Below are positions 1 to 4,864 of a stretch of 5,678 bases of DNA, one piece after another. The notes beneath the pieces are model-generated. The model was not told the origin of the DNA. It worked only from the letters and a program-made list of their open reading frames with translations, and ran no database searches. The stretch lies in the NCBI GenBank assembly GCA_020628975.1, contig JAHDEF010000122.1, forward strand, positions 1-5,678. Direction: 5' to 3'. Numbering within the stretch: the stretch's first letter is position 1; the number at the start of each line of letters is the position of its first letter. This stretch comes from Aquimarina sp. GTDB taxonomy: Bacteria > Bacteroidota > Bacteroidia > Flavobacteriales > Flavobacteriaceae. Both the position numbers and the translations under genes were made by a program.

Positions 1-158
1 ATAAAGTGTTTAAAAAGAACACAAAGAATGCAACAATTACTCAACTAAAATTATTAAGTACAGACGAAAGAATAGCAGAAATAGCTGAAATGATAGGGGG
101 GAAACAACTAACGGAAGCAGCAAAAGATCATGCAAAATTACTTTTAGAAAGCGCTTAG
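1..158 (+). CDS. recN: DNA repair protein RecN, C-terminal end (partial)
   Basis: The window opens inside a coding region read from base 3, giving 51 residues and a TAG stop at 156-158. The tail contains ERIAEIAEMIGGKQLTEAA followed by KDHAKLLLE, which I recognise as the conserved C-terminus of RecN, the SMC-like ATPase that acts at DNA double-strand breaks in the cytoplasm. The preceding LLSTDERIAEIAEMIGG segment is the region just after the Walker B/D-loop part of the C-terminal ATPase half. All catalytic motifs lie upstream of the window, so only family membership can be judged. It is followed 95 bases later by fabI in the same direction, with a promoter-like sequence between them, so the two are probably separate transcription units. 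Confidence 0.85.
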   Translation, partial: KVFKKNTKNATITQLKLLSTDERIAEIAEMIGGKQLTEAAKDHAKLLLESA

Positions 159-178
159 TTATTGTGCAAGCATAATAA
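159..178 (+). terminator. weak hairpin after recN, possible terminator
   Basis: Directly after the recN stop codon, 159-165 can pair with 172-178 (7 bp, one G-U) around a 6-base loop. The stem is almost all A/T and is followed by AATTTATTA rather than a clean T-run, so termination would be inefficient at best. Confidence 0.25.
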
Positions 179-190
179 AATTTATTAGGA

Positions 191-224
191 TTAGACATTA
201 GAATATCAGTAAACACTATATTTG
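191..224 (+). promoter_or_regulatory. Bacteroidetes-type promoter for fabI
   Basis: TATATTTG at 217-224 matches the Bacteroidetes -7 consensus TAnnTTTG used by the primary sigma factor (established for this phylum). A weak upstream partner, TTAGAC, lies at 191-196, about 22 bases before it, whereas the usual -33 element is TTTG or TTG at 19-21 bases. Transcription would start near 229, giving a short leader of about 25 bases before the fabI ATG at 254. Confidence 0.55.
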
Positions 225-253
225 GCACGTTTTAAAAAAGAAACTAAACTATA

Positions 254-1069
254 ATGGCATATAATTTATTAAAAGGAAAAAGAGGAATCATCTTTGGAGC
301 TTTAGATGAGAATTCAATCGCATGGAAAACAGCAGAGAGAGTTTTTGAAGAAGGCGGATCGTTTGTATTAACAAATGCACCTGTAGCAATGCGTATGGGT
401 AAAATTAACGAATTGGCTGAAAAAACAAATGCACAAATAATTCCTGCAGATGCCACTTCATTAGAAGATTTAGAAAAATTAGTTGATCAGGCGCAAGAAA
501 TTTTAGGAGGAAAACTAGATTTTGTATTGCATTCTATCGGAATGTCGGTGAATGTTCGCAAAAAACGTCACTATACAGATCTTAACTATGCTTACAGTGA
601 AAAGGGTTGGGATGTATCGGCATTATCTTTCCATAAAGTAATGCAAACATTATACAAAAAAGATGCTATGAATGAATGGGGAAGTGTGGTTGCTTTGACA
701 TATATGGCAGCACAACGTGTATTCCCAGATTATAATGACATGGCAGATAATAAGGCTTATTTAGAGTCTATCGCTCGTAGTTTTGGGTATTTCTTCGGAA
801 AGGACAAAAATGTACGTGTAAACACTATTTCTCAATCTCCAACTCCAACAACTGCAGGTCAAGGAGTGAAAGGATTTGATGGCTTTATTGCATATGCCGA
901 TAAAATGTCTCCACTAGGAAATGCTACAGCAATGGATTGCGCAAATTACACGGTTACTTTATTCTCGGATCTTACAAAGCGTGTAACATTACAGAATTTA
1001 TATAACGACGGAGGTTTTTCAAACACGGGAGTTTCTCAAGAGGTGATGGAATATTTTGTGGAGAAATAA
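254..1069 (+). CDS. fabI: enoyl-[acyl-carrier-protein] reductase (NADH), FabI
   Basis: A 271-residue short-chain dehydrogenase of the FabI type. It catalyses the last step of each elongation cycle in type II fatty acid synthesis: NADH-dependent reduction of trans-2-enoyl-ACP to acyl-ACP, in the cytoplasm. The N-terminal nucleotide-binding segment GKRGIIFGALDENSIAW (8-24) has the FabI-style glycine pattern ending in SIA. LHSIG (92-96) matches the family VHSIG motif. The active-site triad is intact: Tyr150 and Tyr160 ten residues apart, then Lys167 in the Y-x6-K pattern, equivalent to Tyr146, Tyr156 and Lys163 of E. coli FabI. NDGGFS (251-256) is the usual C-terminal signature. Length is slightly above the E. 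coli protein (262), as expected for Bacteroidetes. The ATG at 254 is the only start that retains the cofactor motif. It is monocistronic: promoter before it, terminator after it. Confidence 0.96.
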   Translation: MAYNLLKGKRGIIFGALDENSIAWKTAERVFEEGGSFVLTNAPVAMRMGKINELAEKTNAQIIPADATSLEDLEKLVDQAQEILGGKLDFVLHSIGMSVNVRKKRHYTDLNYAYSEKGWDVSALSFHKVMQTLYKKDAMNEWGSVVALTYMAAQRVFPDYNDMADNKAYLESIARSFGYFFGKDKNVRVNTISQSPTPTTAGQGVKGFDGFIAYADKMSPLGNATAMDCANYTVTLFSDLTKRVTLQNLYNDGGFSNTGVSQEVMEYFVEK

Positions 1070-1096
1070 TAGAAAATAACTTATTCTAGATAATAG

Positions 1097-1131
1097 AAAA
1101 GCTTTAAGCCGAAAGGTTTAAAGCTTTTTTT
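1097..1131 (+). terminator. intrinsic terminator after fabI
   Basis: A 12-bp stem, 1099-1110 with 1115-1126 (one G-U pair), closes on a GAAA tetraloop. It is followed by an uninterrupted T-run to 1131, and flanking A and T residues extend the stem by two pairs. This is a textbook rho-independent terminator and separates fabI from the sulfate operon. Confidence 0.92.
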
Positions 1132-1199
1132 GTTTTGAGAAATATTGTCAACACTTTTCTCTTTTCTGAAATAGGGAAACCACCATTAAAAAATAATTG

Positions 1200-1207
1200 T
1201 ATATTTG
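1200..1207 (+). promoter_or_regulatory. promoter -7 box of the sulfate assimilation operon
   Basis: TATATTTG at 1200-1207, followed by CAC, fits the Bacteroidetes -7 consensus TAnnTTTG. No TTTG or TTG is seen at the expected -33 distance (about 1176-1180 reads GAAAC), which could mean a weak or activator-dependent promoter. Initiation near 1213 would give a leader of about 55 bases before the ATG at 1268. Confidence 0.6.
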
Positions 1208-1214
1208 CACTCAG

Positions 1215-1247
1215 ATTTAAATCCTACTAACCCGATAGGAATTAAAT
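1215..1247 (+). promoter_or_regulatory. hairpin in the operon 5' leader
   Basis: ATTTAA, A, TCCTA (1215-1226) pairs with TAGGA, A, TTAAAT (1236-1247): 11 of 12 positions pair around a single A-A mismatch, with the 9-base loop CTAACCCGA. The hairpin would lie at the very 5' end of the transcript. The loop CCC (1231-1233) could touch GGG at 1262-1264 just before the ATG, but that is only three pairs. It does not match the riboswitch classes I can recall; it may protect the 5' end or act as a regulator site in DNA. Confidence 0.4.
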
Positions 1248-1267
1248 AAGTTAACGACAAAGGGAAT

Positions 1268-1525
1268 ATGATAACAGAAAAAGTAGCAGGAGCGAATACC
1301 ACATACGAGCAAGACGCTCAGTCGGAAAAACCGGTTCGAAGCATCGTAAAAGCGATTAGTTGGCGAGTGGTAGGGACCATCGATACTTTTGTAGTGTCTT
1401 ATTTGGTTTTGGGAGAAGGAAGTCTAGGTGATGCATCGATCATAACAGGAATTGACTTTGTAACAAAAATGATTTTATATTTTTTTCACGAAAGAGTGTG
1501 GAATAAAATCAAATGGGGGAAATAA
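1268..1525 (+). CDS. DUF2061 small membrane protein, first gene of the sulfate operon
   Basis: An 85-residue protein with the DUF2061 pattern: a basic stretch R24-S-I-V-K-A-I-S-W-R33, a first hydrophobic segment at about 35-49, a second at about 54-73, then the signature HERVW (74-78) and a basic end. I infer a two-helix inner-membrane protein with a hydrophilic N-terminal extension of about 20 residues. Its function is unknown. Being first in an operon with cysH, cysD and cysN implies a role in sulfate uptake or assimilation, but the sequence shows no catalytic motif. The start at 1268 is preceded by AAAGGGAAT, a purine-rich stretch resembling a ribosome-binding site. The stop is 90 bases before cysH. 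Confidence 0.85.
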   Translation: MITEKVAGANTTYEQDAQSEKPVRSIVKAISWRVVGTIDTFVVSYLVLGEGSLGDASIITGIDFVTKMILYFFHERVWNKIKWGK

Positions 1526-1540
1526 AAAATTAGGAATTAC

Positions 1541-1566
1541 ATTCCGATTCCGATAGGAATCAGAAT
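1541..1566 (+). repeat. inverted repeat between DUF2061 gene and cysH
   Basis: GATTCC (1546-1551) and GGAATC (1556-1561) pair perfectly around GATA. The stem continues after one C-A mismatch with ATTC (1541-1544) and GAAT (1563-1566), giving 10 pairs of 11. A competing hairpin exists just upstream, GGAAT (1533-1537) with ATTCC (1541-1545), so the two are mutually exclusive. No T-run follows, so it is not a classical terminator on the plus strand. The sequence CCGATAGGAAT (1550-1560) also occurs in the operon leader at 1232-1242. Confidence 0.55.
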
Positions 1567-1576
1567 TATGAATTTA

Positions 1577-1610
1577 AGCTAACAGCCAATGGCTAATAGC
1601 TAATAGCTAG
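1577..1610 (+). repeat. 7-bp tandem repeat array before cysH
   Basis: Five consecutive units in exact 7-base phase, consensus AGCTAAT: starts at 1577, 1584, 1591, 1598 and 1605 (last unit incomplete). Substitutions are mostly C/T at unit position 4 and A/G at position 1. The array ends five bases before the cysH ATG, so it forms most of the translation-initiation region. Confidence 0.75.
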
Positions 1611-1615
1611 AAAAA

Positions 1616-2239
1616 ATGAGTTTTACAGCAGAACAAGTAGCGAAGTACAATGAAGAACTTAAAGGAAAAACCCCTTTAGAGATTGTACAATGGGCAGTAA
1701 GTGTTGCCAAAAATCCAATAGTAACTACCAATTTTAGACCTTATGAAGCGTCTATTTTAGAAGTATGTGTAGCAGCACAAGCGGATATGCCTGTAATATG
1801 GTGCGATTCTGGTTATAATACTCCAAATACGTATCGCCATGCTGAAGCAGTCATCGCTCAATTAAGTTTGAATGTTAAGCTATACGTGCCACAGCAAACA
1901 GTAGCGCATAGAGATGTAGTTTTAGGAGTTCCAGGAATAGATGACCCAAAACATGCTGAGTTTACAAAGCAAGTGAAGTTAGAGCCTTTTGGTCGTGCTA
2001 TGGCAGAACACAAACCAGATGTTTGGTTTACAAACTTAAGAAAAGGGCAAACGGCATTACGAGACTCTTTAGATATTCTGAGTTTAGGAAAAGATGGTGT
2101 GTTAAAAGTAAGTCCTTTCTATAATTATTCTGATGAAGATTTAGATGTCTATTTAGAAGAAAAAGGATTACCTAATGAGCATAAATATTTCGACCCTACT
2201 AAAGTATTAGGAAATAGAGAGTGTGGATTACACACCTAA
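1616..2239 (+). CDS. cysH: phosphoadenylyl- or adenylyl-sulfate reductase, CysH family
   Basis: A 207-residue PP-loop reductase that reduces activated sulfate (PAPS or APS) to sulfite, with electrons from thioredoxin or a similar carrier. Visible features are a divergent nucleotide loop TTNFRPYEA (37-45, where E. coli has SSSFG), CDSGYNTPNTYR (63-74, the family D-[ST]-GY-x2-P-x-TYR motif), LRKGQTALR (141-149) and the terminal RECGLHT with the catalytic cysteine Cys203. The cysteine pairs that hold the [4Fe-4S] cluster of typical bacterial APS reductases are absent (Thr139-Asn140 replaces CC), which favours the PAPS-reductase type. However, the protein is about 37 residues shorter than E. coli CysH (244), and the region that would carry SVGDTHTT is replaced by a short linker, so substrate specificity is uncertain. 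It lies between the DUF2061 gene and cysD. The ATG at 1616 directly follows a heptamer array and an A-run. Confidence 0.9.
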   Translation: MSFTAEQVAKYNEELKGKTPLEIVQWAVSVAKNPIVTTNFRPYEASILEVCVAAQADMPVIWCDSGYNTPNTYRHAEAVIAQLSLNVKLYVPQQTVAHRDVVLGVPGIDDPKHAEFTKQVKLEPFGRAMAEHKPDVWFTNLRKGQTALRDSLDILSLGKDGVLKVSPFYNYSDEDLDVYLEEKGLPNEHKYFDPTKVLGNRECGLHT

Positions 2240-2253
2240 ATAATTAACTTTTT

Positions 2254-2288
2254 TGCTAACGGCTAAAAGCTAATAGCCAAGAGCTAAA
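2254..2288 (+). repeat. 7-bp tandem repeat array after cysH
   Basis: Five units in 7-base phase with the same consensus as before cysH (AGCTAAT-like), beginning at 2254, 2261, 2268, 2275 and 2282. It lies 14 bases after the cysH stop and immediately upstream of the promoter-like sequence for cysD, in the same orientation as the array before cysH. Confidence 0.7.
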
Positions 2289-2292
2289 AATT

Positions 2293-2324
2293 ATTGAATT
2301 AAAAACAATCAAGCCTTATCTTTG
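2293..2324 (+). promoter_or_regulatory. internal promoter in front of cysD
   Basis: ATTG at 2293-2296 and TATCTTTG at 2317-2324 are separated by 20 bases, matching both elements and the spacing of the Bacteroidetes consensus (TTTG or TTG, about 19-21 bases, TAnnTTTG). It is the best-matching promoter in the window. Transcription starting near 2331 would give cysD a leader of about 115 bases, so cysD-cysN and the reductase may be expressed partly independently of cysH. Confidence 0.6.
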
Positions 2325-2360
2325 CAAATCGAAAATGAGGTTGAAATTAAAATAAACAGA

Positions 2361-2385
2361 TCAGCCTAATTTAATAGTTAGCTGA
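2361..2385 (+). promoter_or_regulatory. possible hairpin in cysD leader
   Basis: TCAG, C, CTAA (2361-2369) can pair with TTAGCTGA (2378-2385), leaving one bulged C and an 8-base loop. It overlaps the start of GCTGAGCGAAGCTGAAG (2381-2397), which resembles a word I associate with intergenic repeats in Flavobacteriaceae genomes (from memory, not checked). Small and not strongly supported. Confidence 0.3.
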
Positions 2386-2400
2386 GCGAAGCTGAAGTCA

Positions 2401-2417
2401 AAATACGATCAGTATTT
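2401..2417 (+). repeat. inverted repeat upstream of cysD
   Basis: AAATAC (2401-2406) and GTATTT (2412-2417) are perfect inverted copies around GATCA. The 17-bp element lies about 30 bases before the cysD start and could be a small RNA hairpin or a dimeric regulator site. It directly abuts the AGCGATA repeats. Confidence 0.4.
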
Positions 2418-2438
2418 AGCGATAAGCGATAAGCATCA
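2418..2438 (+). repeat. short 7-bp repeat array before cysD
   Basis: Two exact AGCGATA units (2418-2424, 2425-2431) and a diverged third (2432-2438). The period is the same 7 bases as the other arrays but the word is different. It ends seven bases before the cysD ATG. Confidence 0.55.
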
Positions 2439-2445
2439 AAAGAAA

Positions 2446-3348
2446 ATGAGTGATATTTTAAACATAAATCCATTAGAAGCAGAAGCAATTCACATTTTTC
2501 GTGAAGTAGCTTCTCAATTCGAAAAGCCTGTATTGTTATTTTCAGGAGGTAAGGATTCGATTACATTAGTACGTTTAGCTCAAAAGGCTTTTTGGCCAGC
2601 TAAAATTCCTTTCCCTTTGTTGCATGTAGATACAGGGCATAACTTTCCAGAGACTATTGAGTTTCGTGATCGTTTAGCAGAAGAGCTAGGTGTCGAGTTG
2701 ATTGTACGTTACGTACAAGATGATATTGATAAAGGTCTTGTTAAGGAAGAATCAGGAAAGTATGCAAGTCGTAATTCATTACAGACAACTACACTTTTAA
2801 ATGCATTAGACGAGTTTAAGTTCGATGCAGCGATTGGTGGAGCACGTCGTGATGAAGAAAAAGCACGTGCTAAAGAGCGTATTTTTTCAGTAAGAGATGA
2901 TTTTGGTCAATGGGATGAAAAAAACCAACGTCCAGAGTTATTCGATATGTTAAATGGAAAGATCGATTTAGGACAAAATGTACGTGTATTTCCCATTAGT
3001 AACTGGACAGAGCTAGATGTTTGGAGTTATATCGAACAAGAAGAAATAGAAATTCCATCCATTTATTTTGCGCATAAGCGTAAAACATTTGTACGTGATG
3101 GAATGATTTGGTCTGCTGAAGATGATGTGGTTTACAGAGAAGAAGACGAAGTTGTAGAAGAGCGCTTAGTGCGTTTCCGTACTGTAGGAGATATGTCTTG
3201 TACAGCCGCAGTACTTTCTGATGCTATTACTATTGATAAAGTGGTAGAAGAAATTAAAGAAAGTACGATTTCAGAACGAGGAGCACGTATCGATGATAAA
3301 CGTTCCGAAGCAGCCATGGAAGTACGTAAGCAACAAGGGTACTTTTAG
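2446..3348 (+). CDS. cysD: sulfate adenylyltransferase subunit 2, CysD
   Basis: The 300-residue catalytic subunit of ATP sulfurylase. It forms APS and pyrophosphate from sulfate and ATP in the cytoplasm, driven by GTP hydrolysis in its partner CysN. The PP-loop SGGKDS is at 33-38. HVDTGHNFPET (60-70), GGARRDEEKARAKERIFS (131-148) and the C-terminal block DDKRSEAAMEVRKQQGYF (283-300) all match the CysD family, and the length is nearly identical to E. coli CysD (302), so the gene looks intact. The start at 2446 gives the expected N-terminus a few residues before the first conserved helix (NPLEAEAIHIFRE). cysN follows 111 bases later in the same direction, the usual partner arrangement. It can be transcribed from the operon promoter or from the promoter-like sequence at 2293-2324. 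Confidence 0.97.
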   Translation: MSDILNINPLEAEAIHIFREVASQFEKPVLLFSGGKDSITLVRLAQKAFWPAKIPFPLLHVDTGHNFPETIEFRDRLAEELGVELIVRYVQDDIDKGLVKEESGKYASRNSLQTTTLLNALDEFKFDAAIGGARRDEEKARAKERIFSVRDDFGQWDEKNQRPELFDMLNGKIDLGQNVRVFPISNWTELDVWSYIEQEEIEIPSIYFAHKRKTFVRDGMIWSAEDDVVYREEDEVVEERLVRFRTVGDMSCTAAVLSDAITIDKVVEEIKESTISERGARIDDKRSEAAMEVRKQQGYF

Positions 3349-3373
3349 AATTTTCTGAGAAAATTTTGCTTTA

Positions 3374-3401
3374 AGCTATTGGCTATTGGCCATTAGCATT
3401 A
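3374..3401 (-). repeat. inverted 7-bp repeat array after cysD
   Basis: Four units in 7-base phase starting at 3374, 3381, 3388 and 3395, reading AGCTATT-like on the plus strand, which is the reverse complement (rotated) of the AGCTAAT unit. It lies 26 bases after the cysD stop and is the left arm of a long potential hairpin with the array at 3420-3454. Confidence 0.7.
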
Positions 3402-3419
3402 AAAACTAATAAAACATAT

Positions 3420-3454
3420 AGCCAAAAGCTAATAGCTAATGGCTAACAGCCAAC
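3420..3454 (+). repeat. direct 7-bp repeat array before cysN
   Basis: Five units of consensus AGCTAAT starting at 3420, 3427, 3434, 3441 and 3448, followed by AAAGG and the likely cysN ATG at 3460. Bases 3435-3454 can pair with 3378-3397: 17 Watson-Crick pairs and one G-U out of 20, leaving a 37-base loop. The ATG at 3439 is part of this array. Confidence 0.75.
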
Positions 3455-3459
3455 AAAGG

Positions 3460-4704
3460 ATGGAAGTATTAAAAATAGCAACAGCAGGAAGTGTAGATGA
3501 CGGAAAAAGTACGTTGATCGGACGTATTCTTTACGATACAAAATCCCTGACTACAGATAAATTAGAAGCTATAGAAAAGCGTAGTAAAGCAAATGGATTC
3601 GATTATTTGGATTTTTCATTGGCAACTGACGGTTTGGTAGCAGAACGCGAGCAAGGAATCACTATTGATGTAGCGCATATCTATTTTTCTACAAGAAAGA
3701 AGAGTTACATTATAGCCGATACTCCTGGTCACGTAGAGTACACACGTAACATGGTTACAGGAGCTTCAACTTCTCAAGCATCAATCATTTTGGTAGATGC
3801 TCGTAATGGAGTAATCGAGCAGACGTATCGTCATTTCTTTATAAATAATTTATTGAGAATTAAAGATGTGATCGTTGCTGTAAACAAAATGGACTTAGTA
3901 GATTACTCAGAAGAGAAATTTAATAATATTAAGGCTGAGTTCGAAAGACTTAAAGAAAAGGCAGATTATAAAGGGCAGAATATAACGTTTATTCCTATCA
4001 GTGCATTGAAAGGGGATAACGTGGTAGACGGTTCAGAAAATACGCCTTGGTACAATGGACAATCTATTCTTCAGCATTTAGAAAACTTAAAAGCGCAAGA
4101 TGTTTTTGATGAAGGAAAAGCACGTTTACCAATTCAAACGGTAATTCGACCTAAGAAAGATGAATTTCATGATTTCCGTGGGTATGCAGGGAAATTGTAC
4201 GGAGGAGATTTAGCTGTGGGTGATGAAATCACAGTATTACCTTCTTTAAATAAATCAAAAATTAAAGAAATTTATTTCTTCGATAAAAAGTTCGATAAAG
4301 CAGGAAGAGGAAGTTCTATCAATGTGACATTAGAAGATAATATCAATGTTTCTCGTGGAGACATGATTGTAAAGTCAGGAGAAGAGCCAAGTTCTGAAAA
4401 GCAATTGAAAGCCAAAGTATGTTGGATGGATAGTAATAATTTAGTGCCACGTACTAAATATTTATTACAACACGGTGTAAATCGTGTACAAGCAATGATT
4501 CAATCGGTAGATAACGTTCAAGCAACAGATTTTTCTGGAGCTGAAAAAGCAGATGCTTTAAGTTTAAATCAAATAGGAGAGGTTGGCATCAAATTAGCCA
4601 AACCAGTATTTTTTGATAAGTATACCGAAAATAAGCAAAACGGTGCATTTATCTTAATCGATCCCCAAACAAATCATACTGCTGGAGTAGGGTTTATTGA
4701 GTAG
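3460..4704 (+). CDS. cysN: sulfate adenylyltransferase subunit 1, CysN (GTPase)
   Basis: The regulatory GTPase subunit of ATP sulfurylase: it couples GTP hydrolysis to APS formation by CysD. From the ATG at 3460 it is 414 residues. The GTPase motifs are complete: GSVDDGKST (10-18, P-loop), EREQGITIDV (62-71, switch I), DTPGH (87-91), NKMD (142-145) and SAL (181-183), followed by EF-Tu-like beta-barrel domains with DFRGYAG (238-244). It ends soon after the third domain. There is no fused APS kinase (CysC) domain, and it is shorter than E. coli CysN (475). An in-frame ATG at 3439 would add MANSQQR, but that stretch is translated from the heptamer repeat array. Flavobacterial CysN, as I recall it, begins MEVLKIATAGSVDDGKST, and AAAGG lies just before 3460, so I prefer the shorter form. 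The sulfite reductase gene follows 160 bases later. Confidence 0.93.
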   Translation: MEVLKIATAGSVDDGKSTLIGRILYDTKSLTTDKLEAIEKRSKANGFDYLDFSLATDGLVAEREQGITIDVAHIYFSTRKKSYIIADTPGHVEYTRNMVTGASTSQASIILVDARNGVIEQTYRHFFINNLLRIKDVIVAVNKMDLVDYSEEKFNNIKAEFERLKEKADYKGQNITFIPISALKGDNVVDGSENTPWYNGQSILQHLENLKAQDVFDEGKARLPIQTVIRPKKDEFHDFRGYAGKLYGGDLAVGDEITVLPSLNKSKIKEIYFFDKKFDKAGRGSSINVTLEDNINVSRGDMIVKSGEEPSSEKQLKAKVCWMDSNNLVPRTKYLLQHGVNRVQAMIQSVDNVQATDFSGAEKADALSLNQIGEVGIKLAKPVFFDKYTENKQNGAFILIDPQTNHTAGVGFIE

Positions 4705-4717
4705 CTGAAGGCTTCAG
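4705..4717 (+). repeat. small palindrome immediately after cysN stop
   Basis: CTGAA (4705-4709) and TTCAG (4713-4717) are perfect inverted copies around GGC, starting one base after the cysN stop codon. There is no T-run, so termination is unlikely. A tiny stem could slow 3' exonucleases, but this is speculative. Confidence 0.3.
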
Positions 4718-4743
4718 TACAAAGTATTAAGTACTCTGTATAA
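4716..4743 (-). repeat. inverted 7-bp repeat array after cysN
   Basis: Four degenerate units in 7-base phase (starts 4716, 4723, 4730, 4737), AGTATTA-like on the plus strand, the reverse complement of the TAATACT word found before the reductase gene. Bases 4723-4736 pair with 4842-4855 at 13 of 14 positions. Confidence 0.6.
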
Positions 4744-4767
4744 AGATTTGTTTAAATAAAAGTTAGA

Positions 4768-4786
4768 ATCTCATTTTTAATGAGGT
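4768..4786 (+). promoter_or_regulatory. hairpin in the cysN to reductase gap
   Basis: CTCATT (4770-4775) and AATGAG (4779-4784) pair perfectly around a TTT loop, with two further pairs outside (one wobble). No T-run follows, so it is not a standard terminator. It lies inside the loop of the larger heptamer-array hairpin and would form a branched structure with it. Confidence 0.4.
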
Positions 4787-4813
4787 ATTGAAATAAAATA
4801 TTGTAGTGGTACA

Positions 4814-4855
4814 TAAGTCTTAATACTTAATACTTAATACTGACTACTTAATACT
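4814..4855 (+). repeat. direct 7-bp repeat array before the sulfite reductase gene
   Basis: Six units in 7-base phase starting at 4814, 4821, 4828, 4835, 4842 and 4849. Four are exactly TAATACT; the first and fifth are diverged. The array ends nine bases before the ATG at 4865. The word differs from the AGCTAAT arrays elsewhere in the operon, but the period, position and orientation are the same. Confidence 0.78.
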
Positions 4856-4864
4856 AAAAAAGGT

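Noticed and set aside
37..456. Minus-strand open frames over recN/fabI, and others within cysD and the reductase
   Set aside because: They lie opposite well-recognised genes, have low-complexity or compositionally mirrored translations and no family resemblance; they are antisense shadows.
1211..1267. SAM-II riboswitch in the operon leader (GATTTAA near the 5' end and AAAGGG before the ATG looked similar)
   Set aside because: The P1 stem and the second pseudoknot stem of SAM-II cannot be built; only a simple hairpin and a three-base loop contact are possible. Features of SAM-I are also absent.
2335..2355. Tiny leader peptide MRLKLK in the cysD leader
   Set aside because: Six codons with no cysteine or methionine run and no coupled attenuator; expected by chance in AT-rich sequence.
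3349..3366. Terminator after cysD (AATTTTC / GAAAATT)
   Set aside because: Seven A/T-rich pairs around a three-base loop, only a short T stretch and no GC core; weak, and cysN follows in the same operon.
1577..3454. CRISPR-like array from the recurring AGCTAAT words
   Set aside because: The units are 7 bases, contiguous and degenerate, with no spacers and no cas genes.
4743..4750. Promoter -7 box before the sulfite reductase (AAGATTTG)
   Set aside because: The leading T of TAnnTTTG is missing and no -33 partner is seen, so it was not listed as a promoter.
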